DNA of 64,000 bases from PALSA-129 sp963842505. GTDB lineage: Bacteria; Acidobacteriota; Terriglobia; Bryobacterales; Bryobacteraceae. Positions 50,238-59,119 of the stretch are shown here, piece after piece; within the stretch, counting starts at the first letter, position 1; each line of letters starts with the position of its first letter. The stretch covers positions 744,001 to 808,000 of the forward strand of contig CAWJGZ010000001.1 in assembly GCA_963842505.1 (NCBI GenBank), in the 5' to 3' direction. The notes under the pieces were generated by a model. It made no database searches. It worked only from the letters and a program-made list of their open reading frames with translations, and was not told the origin of the DNA. A program made the translations under genes and the position numbers.

Positions 50238-50537
50238 CTAGAACTGCGCCGCGAAGGGCAGCAGCGCGATGTTGCGGGCTTTCTTGATGGCGTCGGTGAG
50301 GCGGCGCTGATGAGGCGCGCAAACACCCGAGATACGGCGCGGGACGATCTTGCCCCGTTCCGCGACGAAGGCGTGCAGCATCTTGACGTCCTTGTAGTTG
50401 ATGTCGTCAATCTTCTCGACGCAGAAGCGGCAAACCTTCTTGCGGCGGAAGTATTGTTTTTTCTGAGTGGCGACGGCTTTATCGCCGCCGGTGGGCCGTT
50501 GTCCGGCGCTGCCTGGTTTTCCTTTGAATTCTGGCAT
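50238..50537 (-). CDS. rpsR: 30S ribosomal protein S18
   Basis: The 99-residue product contains the S18 core (RRKKVCRFCVEKIDDINYKDVKMLHAFVAERGKIVPRRISGVCAPHQRRLTDAIKKARNIALLPF). It keeps the Cys-containing CRFC and GVCAPHQR motifs of the zinc-ribbon (C+) type. An N-terminal extension of about 30 residues, rich in Gly, Lys and Gln, precedes it. S18 pairs with S6 on the 30S platform; its gene lies 3 bp after rpsF. Confidence 0.97.
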   Translation of the reverse strand: MPEFKGKPGSAGQRPTGGDKAVATQKKQYFRRKKVCRFCVEKIDDINYKDVKMLHAFVAERGKIVPRRISGVCAPHQRRLTDAIKKARNIALLPFAAQF

Positions 50538-50540
50538 GGG

Positions 50541-50987
50541 TTAGTTCTCCTTCGGCAAGCCGGGCACGATGGCCGGGCCTTCGGTCACGGGTTGCGCGGG
50601 TGCTGGCACGGGAGCCGGAGGTGCGCCCGGTCCGGCATTCGCCGCTCGTTTGGCGGATCGCTTGTCGCGTTCCTTCTTACGCTTGTCGAGCCGCTTGAGG
50701 GTCTCGTCAATGCGCACGGTGATGAACTTCAAGACCTGGTCCGCCACGCGGAGCCGGCGTTCGAATTCGCGCACCATTTCCGGCCCGGCGGTGAACTGGA
50801 AGAGCACGTAGGTGCCTTCGCGGTACTTACCCACCTTATAGGCCAAGCGGCGCTTGCCCCACTTGTCGACCTTATCCACGGTGGCTCCGGCGTTGGTCAA
50901 CTGGGTTCGCAACTGTTCCACGAACTGGTCGACTTCTTCGTCCGGAGCGTCCGGCTTTATGATGAACAGCTCTTCGTAAATCCTCAT
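50541..50987 (-). CDS. rpsF: 30S ribosomal protein S6
   Basis: The 148-residue protein has the S6 fold: MRIYEELFIIKPDAPDEEVDQFVEQLRTQLTN, then VDKWGKRRLAYKVGKYREGTYVLFQFTAGPEMVREFERRLRVADQVLKFITVRID. After residue 98 comes a long basic and then Ala/Pro-rich tail (KRKKERDKRSAKRAANAG…), about 45 residues more than the usual length. S6 binds S18 and 16S rRNA. The start overlaps the pth stop by 4 bp, coupling the two genes. Confidence 0.97.
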   Translation of the reverse strand: MRIYEELFIIKPDAPDEEVDQFVEQLRTQLTNAGATVDKVDKWGKRRLAYKVGKYREGTYVLFQFTAGPEMVREFERRLRVADQVLKFITVRIDETLKRLDKRKKERDKRSAKRAANAGPGAPPAPVPAPAQPVTEGPAIVPGLPKEN

Positions 50988-51574
50988 GCTTCCTCTTTGT
51001 TTAAGCCAGGGGCGCGGCGATTAAATCTCGTCATGGCCTTAACGACGCCCTCAGCAATTATGGAACGAACGGCATCGGCCGCGTAGCCGATGAATTCGTC
51101 CAACTCGGTTGCCTGCGAGCGCCTCATCGGCCCCAGCAGGTAATCCGTCCCACTCTTCAAAGGGTGGCCCGGATGAATTCCCAATCGCACCCGCACGATC
51201 TCGCTGGTCTTCAGGCTGGCAATCACCGACTTCATGCCGTTGTGACCGGCAGCCGAACCCTTCGGCTTGATCTTCAGCGCCAACCATTCCAGGTCCAACT
51301 CGTCATAGACCACCACCAGATGGTCGATCGCGATCGAGTGCTTCTCCATCAGCGGCGCGAGCGAGGCGCCGCTGAGATTCATAAACGTTTGCGGCTTGGC
51401 CAGCATCACCGGCTGCCCGTCGATCTCGCCCAGACCGATCAGCGCCTTCGAATCCTTACGGGTGACGCGGATGCCTTGCCGTTCGGCCAGCCGATCCACC
51501 GTGAGAAACCCGAGGTTATGCGGCGTAAGAGAGTACTCTTCGCCCGGATTCCCGAGACCAGCCACCAGGAACAT
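50984..51574 (-). CDS. pth: Peptidyl-tRNA hydrolase
   Basis: The 196-residue enzyme shows MFLVAGLGNPGEEYSLTPHNLGF with the catalytic His, KPQTFMNLSGASLAPL, VVYDELDLEWLALKIKPKGSAAGHNGMKSVIASL with the catalytic Asp, and VRLGIHPGHP. It releases peptides from prematurely dropped peptidyl-tRNA. The family usually has GRPxxxxGKxGHNGLKS; here it reads KPKGSAAGHNGMKS. It lies 6 bp after rplY and overlaps rpsF by 4 bp. Confidence 0.96.
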   Translation of the reverse strand: MFLVAGLGNPGEEYSLTPHNLGFLTVDRLAERQGIRVTRKDSKALIGLGEIDGQPVMLAKPQTFMNLSGASLAPLMEKHSIAIDHLVVVYDELDLEWLALKIKPKGSAAGHNGMKSVIASLKTSEIVRVRLGIHPGHPLKSGTDYLLGPMRRSQATELDEFIGYAADAVRSIIAEGVVKAMTRFNRRAPGLNKEEA

Positions 51575-51580
51575 GTCAAA

Positions 51581-52285
51581 TTACTTTTTCTTGCCCTTTT
51601 CTTCGGCGGGAGCTTCCTCTTCCTTCTTGCCCTTCTTGATGACTTCGGGCTCGGCGGCAGCCGCTCCAGCCTCGGGTGCGGCCTCGACGGCGCCTTCGGC
51701 GGGCGCGGCAACTTCTTCTTCGGCGCGCAGCGCGACGGAGTGCGCAATCACCGTATCGGGGGCGCTGATGAGCTTCATGGAGCCGGTAAGCGCCACATCG
51801 CTGGCGCGTTTGGCCTGGCCGATCATGAGCTCCGTGACGTCCACGGTGAAGCCTTCCGGAATCTCGTCCGGCAGGCATTCAATCTCGATGGCGCGGGTGA
51901 TCACTTCCAGCAATCCGCCCTGCACCTTGACGCCCTTGGCCTCACCCGTGGTGCCGACCGGCACGTTGACGCGAATGCGCTTGGTGAGGTCGATACGCTT
52001 GAAATCGGCGTGCAGGAGATTGCCCTTAACGGGATCCACCTGCTGATCGACCACCATGACGGGGGTAGTCTCGCCGCCCGCGATGGCCAGGTTGAAGATG
52101 GTGTTGAATCCGGTTGCGCCGCGGATGATGCGGTTGATGTCCCGCGGGTTGACCGCAATGCTGACCGGATCTTTGTAAGCCCCGTACAGGACGGCGGGGA
52201 TCTGGCCCGCTCTACGGGTCCTGTGGGCCTCATTCTTGCCGCGCGAGGCACGCACCTCGGCGGTCACGGTAATATCTCGACTCAC
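51581..52285 (-). CDS. rplY: 50S ribosomal protein L25, general stress (Ctc) form
   Basis: The 234-residue protein has the L25 5S-rRNA-binding domain (ITVTAEVRASRGKNEAHRTRRAGQIPAVLYGAYKDPVSIAVNPRDI) and the TL5/Ctc C-terminal beta domain (VRVNVPVGTTGEAKGVKVQGGLLEVITRAIEIECLPDEIPEGFTVDV). A low-complexity Ala/Glu/Lys tail follows from about residue 188. The rplY-pth adjacency is widely conserved. It follows prs after about 75 bp. Confidence 0.95.
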   Translation of the reverse strand: MSRDITVTAEVRASRGKNEAHRTRRAGQIPAVLYGAYKDPVSIAVNPRDINRIIRGATGFNTIFNLAIAGGETTPVMVVDQQVDPVKGNLLHADFKRIDLTKRIRVNVPVGTTGEAKGVKVQGGLLEVITRAIEIECLPDEIPEGFTVDVTELMIGQAKRASDVALTGSMKLISAPDTVIAHSVALRAEEEVAAPAEGAVEAAPEAGAAAAEPEVIKKGKKEEEAPAEEKGKKK

Positions 52286-52359
52286 TCGATTTCTCCTCTA
52301 CGGGTTCGAAGTCCGTTCACCCCCGAGAGGGTTTCCGTGGGTTCGATGGCCCGTGATTG

Positions 52360-53304
52360 CTAAATAAACAACACACTCACCGAAGTCTCCTCGTGTATCG
52401 AGCGGATGGCATCGGCCATCAGGTTGGCAATCGACAACGATTTGATCTTGGTGGAACTTTTCGCCGCTTCCGCCAGCGGAATCGAATTCGTTACTACTAC
52501 TTCCTTCAAGCAGGATTCCTCAATCCGGCTGATGGCCGGACCCGACAGAACCGCGTGCGTAGCGCAGGCCGAAACACTGGCCGCGCCCTTTTCCATCAGC
52601 GCCTCGGCGCCCTTTACCAGCGTGCCGGCCGTATCGATCAGGTCGTCCACCAAAAGACAGTGGCGCCCGTCCACCTGACCGACCACATTCATCACTTCGG
52701 CGACGTTGGCTTCTTCCCGCCGCTTATCGATGATCGCCAGCGGAGCATTCAACCGTTTGGCGAAGGCCCGCGCCCGCTCCACACCGCCCGCGTCCGGCGA
52801 TACGACCGTCATGTCCGGTACGTTCGGATGCTTGAAATGCTCGATCAACACGGGCGTGGCGAACAAATGGTCCACCGGGATATCGAAGAACCCTTGAATC
52901 TGAGCCGCGTGCAAATCCAGCGTCAAAACGCGGTCGGCCCCGGCCGTTTCCAGCAAGGCCGCAATCAGCCTGGCAGAAATCGGAACCCTGGGTTTATCCT
53001 TCCGGTCCTGGCGGGCGTATCCATAATAGGGTAACACTGCGGTGATGCGTTCCGCTGAGGCGCGCTTGAGGGCGTCGATCATCAGCAGCAGTTCCATCAG
53101 GTTGCGCTCTACCGGTGTGCAGGTGGGCTGGATGATAAAGACGTCGGCGCCGCGCACGTTTTCCTGGATCTGCAGGTAGATTTCGCCGTCGGAGAATTGC
53201 TTGACCATGCACCTGCCCATCACCATGTCCAGGTGTTTGGCGATGGCCGAAGCCAGTGCAGGGTTGGCGTTTCCAGTGAAAAGTTGCAAACGGTCGTGAA
53301 TCAT
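52360..53304 (-). CDS. prs: Ribose-phosphate pyrophosphokinase (PRPP synthetase)
   Basis: I take the ATG at 53304, which overlaps the ispE stop as ATGA and gives 314 residues, the normal length; the open frame continues 21 codons further inside ispE. Motifs: LQLFTGNANPALA, KQFSDGEIYLQIQENVRGADVFIIQP, YYGYARQDRKDKPRVPISARL (ATP-side), TLDLHAAQIQGFFDIPVDHL, and the PRPP loop LLVDDLIDTAGTL. It makes PRPP from ribose 5-phosphate and ATP, which is the substrate of the Apt enzyme encoded two genes upstream. Confidence 0.96.
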   Translation of the reverse strand: MIHDRLQLFTGNANPALASAIAKHLDMVMGRCMVKQFSDGEIYLQIQENVRGADVFIIQPTCTPVERNLMELLLMIDALKRASAERITAVLPYYGYARQDRKDKPRVPISARLIAALLETAGADRVLTLDLHAAQIQGFFDIPVDHLFATPVLIEHFKHPNVPDMTVVSPDAGGVERARAFAKRLNAPLAIIDKRREEANVAEVMNVVGQVDGRHCLLVDDLIDTAGTLVKGAEALMEKGAASVSACATHAVLSGPAISRIEESCLKEVVVTNSIPLAEAAKSSTKIKSLSIANLMADAIRSIHEETSVSVLFI

Positions 53305-54235
53305 CGCGCGTATCGGCTTTGCGGCGGCCATGTGTCCCGGACTGCATGCGGGACCAGCGCCCGCCACCAGATTTGGCGGTAGCGCGCCCGGCTCACCAGT
53401 GAAATTCGAAAAACCCTTTCGTCCCCCAACAATTGCCTTGCGGCTGAAATTCCGTGACGATCTGGAAACAGCCCAAACAGGGCGGAACCGCTTCCGGTCA
53501 TCATGGCGGCGGTGGCCCCGGCCCGCACCAATCGTCTTTTCAGGTCCGCCAGATTCCGGTGCTGCTTGAAAACTACGGCTTCAAAATCGTTTACGGAAGA
53601 TTTATCAACACCCCGTTGCCACGTAAGAGCCTGGAAACTAAATATTTTATTTTCTTGCGCTTCGGTTGTCAAACCGGGGCTGAGGTCGCGATACGCCTGA
53701 GCGGTGGAGACGGCCACCGCGGGGGCCACTACAAGGCCCGACATGGCCGGCCGATCAGGGAGCGGAAAGATCTCCGTGCCGCGTCCTATGCCGGCGGCGG
53801 CGCCGCCCAGCAGGAAAAACGGGACGTCGCTGCCGAGGTGCGCGGCGATGTCGCTCAATTTCGGCAGATCCAATCCGCGGCCAGCCAGAGCGGGCAGCGC
53901 CAGCAGGACCGCGGCGGCATCGGAGGACCCGCCGCCCAATCCGGCGCCCATGGGGATGCGCTTGCGCAGGCGCATTGCGACTCGGCCGGTCACGCGCATG
54001 GCATCCATCGCCAGCCGGGCTGCCCGCACCACCAGGTTGTCGGAGATGGCCAGAGGGTCGTCCAACTCGATGGCGGTCTTGCGGCCGGGAGTGAAAGCGA
54101 TCTCCAGCGAGTCGGCCAGCGAGATGGTCTGGAAGATGGTGCGGATCTCGTGATAGCCATCCGGCCGTTTGCCGAGGACGCGCAGGTCGAGATTGATTTT
54201 TGCCAGTGCGCGCACGCGCGCCCGGCGGGTGGCGC

Positions 54236-54239
<4 letters not shown>
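53301..54239 (-). CDS. ispE: 4-diphosphocytidyl-2-C-methyl-D-erythritol kinase
   Basis: The 312-residue GHMP kinase has RALAKINLDLRVLGKRPDGYHEIRTIFQTISLAD, the IspE signature, and the phosphate loop IPMGAGLGGGSSDAAAVLLAL. LGSDVPFFLLGGAAAGIGRGTEIFPL follows, with MTGSGSALFGLFPD near the C-terminus. It phosphorylates CDP-methylerythritol in the MEP isoprenoid pathway. The last 40 or so residues (…SRARYRQIWWRALVPHAVRDTW…) extend past the usual end. The gene overlaps apt and prs by 4 bp each, so all three are translationally linked. Confidence 0.95.
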
Positions 54240-54754
<515 letters not shown>

Positions 54755-54864
54755 CGTTTCTCGCAGCTTCCGTTATAACACCGCGGCACGGGCGACCTCA
54801 CGGCGTCAGCTCGCCGGAGGCGCCAACATCGGCAGGAGGCTTGTCGATGTTGAACAGCGAGAAG

Positions 54865-55455
54865 TTAAACGTCAGAAGCTGGAAGCGCCGCCAGCATGGC
54901 GCGGAGGGCCTGACCGCGATGGCTGACGGCGAACTTTTCGCTGGCGCCGGCTTCGCCAAACGTGCAGCCCAACTGCGGGCAGAAAAACAGCGGGTCGTAT
55001 CCAAAGCCGCCATCGCCGCGCGGCTCGTGCAGGATCGCGCCTTCCACGGCGCCGCGCCAGACGCCGCGCAGTTCGCCGCCCTCCACCAGCGCGATGGCGC
55101 ATACGAAGCGCGCCGTGCGGCCGGTGACGCCGCGAAGCTTTTCGAGCAGCAGACGGTTGTTGGATTCGTCGGTGGAGTTAGGGCCGGAGAAGCGCGCGGA
55201 GTAGACGCCTGGCGCGCCGTGGAGCGCGTCCACTTCCAGGCCGGAATCGTCGGCGAATAGGGGGCCTGTCACATATTGGCCGTAGTGGCGCGCCTTGAGG
55301 ATGGCGTTGGCTTCGAAGGTCTCGCCGTCCTCGACGCAGGGCGCGAGCTGCTTGAAACCCGGGACGAGTTCGATTTCGACGGGGGCGCGGCCGGCGGCCA
55401 GACGGAATTCGCGCAGCTTGCCGGGGTTTCCGCTGGCGCAATACAGGCGGATCAA
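54865..55455 (-). CDS. rdgB: RdgB/HAM1 non-canonical purine NTP pyrophosphatase
   Basis: The best start is the TTG at 55455, which overlaps the rph stop codon (TTGA) and gives 196 residues; the frame upstream is the shadow of rph. Motifs: YCASGNPGKLREFRL (family T/S-x-N-x-x-K), FEANAILKARHYG, PLFADDSGLEVDALHGAPGVYSARFSG and GDGGFGYDPLFFCPQLGCTFGE, ending in SHRGQALRAML. It hydrolyses dITP, XTP and related nucleotides. rph-rdgB coupling is common in bacteria. Confidence 0.94.
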   Translation of the reverse strand: MIRLYCASGNPGKLREFRLAAGRAPVEIELVPGFKQLAPCVEDGETFEANAILKARHYGQYVTGPLFADDSGLEVDALHGAPGVYSARFSGPNSTDESNNRLLLEKLRGVTGRTARFVCAIALVEGGELRGVWRGAVEGAILHEPRGDGGFGYDPLFFCPQLGCTFGEAGASEKFAVSHRGQALRAMLAALPASDV

Positions 55456-56168
55456 AAGTGTACGGCTCTTTTCTGGATTTCGACCAACTGGCCGATGCCG
55501 GTGCGCGCCAGGGCGATGAGGCGCGCCATCTGATCGTCGTCGAAAGCCGAGTGCTCGGCGGTGGCCTGCACTTCGACGAACTTGCCGGAGCCGGTCATCA
55601 CGACGTTCATGTCGACGTCGGCCTGGGAATCCTCTTCGTAGCAAAGATCGAGCATGGGAACGCCGCGCACCAGGCCGACGCTGGTCGCGGCCACCGAATC
55701 TCTGAGCGGCATGGACTTGAGCGCGCCGAATTCCACCAGCCGGCGCAGCGCCACCGCCAGCGCCACGTACGCGCCGGTGATGGAGGCAGTGCGCGTGCCG
55801 CCATCGGCCTGCAGGACATCGCAATCGATGACCACGGTGCGTTCGCCGAGCGCCACGCCATCCACCACGGCGCGCATGGAGCGGCCGATCAGCCGCTGGA
55901 TTTCGTGAGTGCGGCCGGAAGCGCGGCCCTTATTGACCTCGCGCGGGGTGCGGCGCACCGTAGCGCGGGGCAGCATGGCGTATTCCGCCGTCACCCAGCC
56001 CCTGCCGGAATTGCGCATGAACTGAGGGACGCCGTCTTCCACCGTGGCGGCGCACAATACCTGGGTGTTGCCCACCTTGATCAGGGCGGAGCCCTCGGCG
56101 GTCTTCAGGAAGCCGGTTTCAATTTCAACCGGGCGCATGCCGTCTGGCGGCCGATTATCCGTTCGCAT
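55452..56168 (-). CDS. rph: Ribonuclease PH
   Basis: The 238-residue phosphorolytic exoribonuclease contains MRPVEIETGFLKTAEGSALIKVGNTQVLCAATVE, GWVTAEYAMLPRATVRRTPREVNKGRASGRTHEIQRLIGRSMRAV, VIDCDVLQADGGTRTASITGAYVAL and LDLCYEEDSQADVDMNVVMTGSG. It trims the 3' ends of tRNA precursors. The start overlaps the end of a small membrane-protein gene by 14 bp, and the stop overlaps rdgB, so the three genes probably share one transcript. Confidence 0.97.
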   Translation of the reverse strand: MRTDNRPPDGMRPVEIETGFLKTAEGSALIKVGNTQVLCAATVEDGVPQFMRNSGRGWVTAEYAMLPRATVRRTPREVNKGRASGRTHEIQRLIGRSMRAVVDGVALGERTVVIDCDVLQADGGTRTASITGAYVALAVALRRLVEFGALKSMPLRDSVAATSVGLVRGVPMLDLCYEEDSQADVDMNVVMTGSGKFVEVQATAEHSAFDDDQMARLIALARTGIGQLVEIQKRAVHF

Positions 56169-56298
56169 TTCTCATCACAAGATAGAGCAGGAACATCACC
56201 AATGCCATGGCGCCGATCACCAGGATTACGCAAGGCACCGCGCCGGCCGGCGCCGGAGCGCTCTTGCGCTTTCCCTTGAACGGCTTGAACTTTGCCAT
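56155..56298 (-). CDS. Small single-span membrane protein
   Basis: From the ATG at 56298 the product has 47 residues. A basic N-terminus (MAKFKPFKGKRKSAPAPAG) is followed by one transmembrane helix (AVPCVILVIGAMALVMFLLYLVM) and a short NANG tail. It is not a recognised family. It overlaps the rph start by 14 bp and diverges from gatB, whose -10 lies 31 bp away. Charge distribution predicts the N-terminus in the cytoplasm. The regular hydrophobic helix and tight coupling to rph make it likely to be real. Confidence 0.65.
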   Translation of the reverse strand: MAKFKPFKGKRKSAPAPAGAVPCVILVIGAMALVMFLLYLVMRNANG

Positions 56299-56328
56299 AA
56301 CTGCGATGGTAACACCCGTCCAGATCGT

Positions 56329-56334
56329 TACAAT
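56329..56334 (+). promoter_or_regulatory. -10 element (TACAAT) of gatB, very short leader
   Basis: GTTACAAT ends ten bases before the ATG at 56345, predicting a leader of about three or four bases. GGAAGA follows but would lie at the very 5' end of the mRNA. Confidence 0.4.
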
Positions 56335-56344
56335 GGAAGAACCC

Positions 56345-57799
56345 ATGTCTTCTTCCGCGGCCACTCGTTACGAGGCGGTGATCGGGCTCGAAGTGCACGC
56401 GCAACTCGCCACTGCGACCAAGATTTTTTGTGGATGCCCCACCAGTTTCGGCGCGCCGCCCAATACCAACGTGTGCCCGGTGTGCCTGGGGCTGCCGGGC
56501 GCCTTGCCGGTGCTGAACCGCGCGGCGGTGGAACTGGCGGTGAAGGCCGGGCTGGCGCTCAACTGCAACATCCGGGCGCAATCGCGCTTCGCGCGCAAGA
56601 ATTACTTCTACCCCGATTTGCCGAAGGGATACCAGATCTCGCAATACGACGAGCCGCTGGCCGAGCGCGGATACGTGGACATCGTGGTGGAGGGCCAACC
56701 CAAGCGCATCGGCATCACGCGCGTACACATGGAAGACGACGCGGGCAAGAGCATCCACGACGGCTTCAAGGATTCGGACCGGTACTCGTACGTGGACCTG
56801 AACCGCAGCGGCACGCCGCTGATCGAAATCGTCAGCGAGCCGGATATGCGCAGCTCCGACGAAGCCTACGCTTACCTCACCGAAGTGAAGCAAGTGCTGC
56901 AGTTCATCGAAGCCTCCACGTGCGACATGGAAAAGGGCCACCTGCGGTGCGACGCCAATGTTTCGGTGCGGCTGAAGGGCGCGCCGGAATTCGGCACCAA
57001 GGTGGAAGTCAAGAACCTGAATTCTTTCCGCTTTCTGAAACAGGCGCTGGACTACGAGATTGCGCGGCAGGTGGAACTGGTGGAGAGCGGCGGCAAGGTG
57101 ATGCAGGAGACGCGGCTTTACAATTCCGACAGCGGCGAAACGGCCACCATGCGCAGCAAGGAGGAAGCGCAGGACTACCGCTATTTTCCGGAGCCCGACC
57201 TGGCGCCGCTGCGCATCTCCGCGGCGTGGCTGGGGGAGCTGCGGGCCGAGTTGCCGGAGTTGCCGGCGCAAAAACGGGAACGGTTCGTCGCGGAGTATGG
57301 ATTGCCGGAGTACGACGCGGAAGTGATGACGGCCACGCGCGCGGCGAGCGAGTATTTCGAAAACGCGGCGCGCGTTTCCGGCAACGCCAAGATGGCCGCC
57401 AATTGGGTGATGGGCGACCTGATGGGTATGCTTAAGGCCGAAGGCAAAGAGATCGCCGAATCGCCGCTGAGCGCGGCTCATCTGGGCGAACTGGTGAAGC
57501 TCATCTCGACGGGTGAGCTTTCGGGCAAGCTGGCCAAGGAGATTTTTCCCAAGATGTTTTCTACCGGCCAGGCGCCGGCCGAGATTGTGGAACGCGAAGG
57601 GCTGAAGCAGATTTCGGATACCGGGGCGCTGGAGAAAGTGATTGAGGAAGTGATTGCCGGCAACCCAAAGCAGGTGGAGCAGTATCGCGGCGGGAAGACC
57701 GCGGTAATGAATTTCCTGGTGGGCCGGGCCATGAAGGCCACGCGCGGCCAGGCCAACGTGGCCGTAGTGACCGATTTATTCAAACAAAAACTGGGGTGA
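56345..57799 (+). CDS. gatB: Aspartyl/glutamyl-tRNA amidotransferase subunit B
   Basis: The 484-residue protein has YEAVIGLEVHAQL, the zinc-type cysteines (FCGCPTSFG … CPVCLGLPG), YFYPDLPKGYQISQYD, GITRVHMEDDAGKS and the catalytic-domain DLNRSGTPLIEIVSEPD. The C-terminal helical and YqeY-like tail ends …ANVAVVTDLFKQKL. GatB activates Glu-tRNAGln or Asp-tRNAAsn for amidation with ammonia from GatA. gatA and gatC are not in the window. An upstream ATG at 56333 lies inside the -10 element, so 56345 is preferred. bcp follows 4 bp later. Confidence 0.97.
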   Translation: MSSSAATRYEAVIGLEVHAQLATATKIFCGCPTSFGAPPNTNVCPVCLGLPGALPVLNRAAVELAVKAGLALNCNIRAQSRFARKNYFYPDLPKGYQISQYDEPLAERGYVDIVVEGQPKRIGITRVHMEDDAGKSIHDGFKDSDRYSYVDLNRSGTPLIEIVSEPDMRSSDEAYAYLTEVKQVLQFIEASTCDMEKGHLRCDANVSVRLKGAPEFGTKVEVKNLNSFRFLKQALDYEIARQVELVESGGKVMQETRLYNSDSGETATMRSKEEAQDYRYFPEPDLAPLRISAAWLGELRAELPELPAQKRERFVAEYGLPEYDAEVMTATRAASEYFENAARVSGNAKMAANWVMGDLMGMLKAEGKEIAESPLSAAHLGELVKLISTGELSGKLAKEIFPKMFSTGQAPAEIVEREGLKQISDTGALEKVIEEVIAGNPKQVEQYRGGKTAVMNFLVGRAMKATRGQANVAVVTDLFKQKLG

Positions 57800-57803
57800 C
57801 GTT

Positions 57804-58256
57804 ATGTTGAAAGCAGGCGACAAGGCTCCCGATATTCGGGTACACACGGATACGGGCGCGGATTTTCGTTTGTCGGAGCTGAAGGGCCAGCGGGTGGTGC
57901 TGTACTTTTATCCGAAGGCCGATACGCCGGGCTGCACCGTGGAGGCCTGCGAGTTCCGCGATGGCATCAAGGCCATCGCCAAGAAAGGCGCCGCGGTGAT
58001 CGGCATTTCGCCGGACAAGTCGGCGGCGCAGGCCAAGTTTAAGCAGAAATACGATCTGCCGTTCACCCTGCTGGCCGATGAAGAACGATCCGCCGCCCAG
58101 GCCTATGGCGTATGGAAAGAGAAGAACATGTATGGGCGGAAATTGATGGGCATCGAACGCACCACGTTTGTGATTGGGCCCGACGGCAAGATCGAGAAGA
58201 TCTACGCGAAAGTGAAGGCCAGGGGACACGCGGCGGCGGTGCTGGCGGATCTGTGA
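57804..58256 (+). CDS. bcp: Thioredoxin-dependent peroxiredoxin (BCP)
   Basis: The 150-residue protein is a bacterioferritin-comigratory-protein peroxiredoxin. VVLYFYPKADTPGCTVEACEFRD carries the peroxidatic Cys44 and the resolving Cys49 five residues on. GVSPDK-type GISPDKSAAQAKFKQKYDLPFTLLADEE and RTTFVIGPDGKI follow. It reduces hydrogen and organic peroxides using thioredoxin. The ATG lies 4 bp after the gatB stop with a GGGGTGACGTT spacer, so it is probably co-transcribed. Confidence 0.96.
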   Translation: MLKAGDKAPDIRVHTDTGADFRLSELKGQRVVLYFYPKADTPGCTVEACEFRDGIKAIAKKGAAVIGISPDKSAAQAKFKQKYDLPFTLLADEERSAAQAYGVWKEKNMYGRKLMGIERTTFVIGPDGKIEKIYAKVKARGHAAAVLADL

Positions 58257-58289
58257 TCCGCGAGGCTCATGAGAAAGACTAATCTGCCT

Positions 58290-58317
58290 ATTCATCGCGG
58301 GGCGCGGAGACGCGGAG
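58290..58317 (+). repeat. Degenerate copy of the 22-bp intergenic repeat
   Basis: ATTCATCGCGGG-GCGCGGAGACGCGGAG resembles the arm at 23425-23453. It lies in the convergent bcp/response-regulator spacer (58257-58387), which has no gene. Confidence 0.35.
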
Positions 58318-58353
58318 GACGAAGGAGTAAAGACAAGACGTGGAATTCAATTC

Positions 58354-58382
58354 GGCCGCTCCCTGACGGTTGCGGTTCTGTG
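58354..58382 (+). repeat. Dispersed intergenic repeat, copy B
   Basis: This copy matches 17094-17122 at 24 of 29 positions. It abuts the stop codon of the response regulator. Confidence 0.45.
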
Positions 58383-58387
58383 CGGAG

Positions 58388-59119
58388 TTATTTGGCGGGA
58401 GGCGCGGCTATAAAACGATAGCCGACGCCGCGCACCGTCAGCAGATGGCGGGGACGCGTGGGATCGTCTTCGATGTAGCGGCGCAGGCGCACGATGAAGT
58501 TGTCGATGGCGCGCGTGTCGGTGTCTTCGTGCAGGCCCCAAACTTCTTCCAGCATGGCCTTGCGCGATACCGGCCGGCCCTCATGCCGGATGAGGTAGCG
58601 AAGCAGGTTGACTTCCATCAGGGTGAGCGGAAAGACCTGGTCGCGCACGCGCAGCTCCAGCAGATCGAACTGCACCGATTTTTCGCCGAACGTAAACGTA
58701 TCGTTGGCGGGCGGAGCGGCGGCGGTGTGGTTGAGAGAAGCTTGCAACCACTCGCGCCGGCGCAGCAGGCCGCGAATGCGAGCGATCAGGATGGCGAGTT
58801 CAAAGGGCTTGGTCAGGTAATCGTCGGCTCCGGCGGAAAAGCCGCGCAGGATATCGTCGGGATGGCCGCGCGCCGTGAGCATCAAAGTAGGCACAAACTG
58901 CCCGGATTGACGCAATTTGGACATCACCGCGAAGCCGTCGATGCCGGGAAGCATGATATCCAGAACCACCAGGTCAAAGGCCGCGGGTTCGGTTTCGAAC
59001 AGCGCCAGCGCGGCTTCCCCGGTGTCCACCACCTGCACTTCCCAACCCTCCGCCTCCAGATTGAAGCGCAGGCCGTCGGCCAGGTGCTGTTCGTCTTCCA
59101 CCACCAGAATGCGAGTCAT
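58388..59119 (-). CDS. OmpR-family response regulator of the desaturase-linked pair
   Basis: The ATG at 59119 overlaps the kinase stop as ATGA and gives 243 residues. The receiver domain shows ILVVEDEQ, LVVLDIMLPGIDG with the phospho-acceptor Asp, and YLTKPFE. A linker of about 25 residues (REWLQASLNHTAAAPPAND) and a winged helix follow, with VFPLTLMEVNLLRYLIRHEGRPVSRKAMLEEVWG, TRAIDNFIVRLRRYIEDD and VRGVGYRFIA. It is encoded directly after the intramembrane-sensing kinase and two genes after a fatty-acid desaturase, all on one strand. Confidence 0.94.
   Translation of the reverse strand: MTRILVVEDEQHLADGLRFNLEAEGWEVQVVDTGEAALALFETEPAAFDLVVLDIMLPGIDGFAVMSKLRQSGQFVPTLMLTARGHPDDILRGFSAGADDYLTKPFELAILIARIRGLLRRREWLQASLNHTAAAPPANDTFTFGEKSVQFDLLELRVRDQVFPLTLMEVNLLRYLIRHEGRPVSRKAMLEEVWGLHEDTDTRAIDNFIVRLRRYIEDDPTRPRHLLTVRGVGYRFIAAPPAK

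Noticed and set aside
55456..55824. An N-terminal extension of rdgB
   Set aside because: It is a shadow of rph; the RdgB family start motif follows directly after the TTG at 55455.
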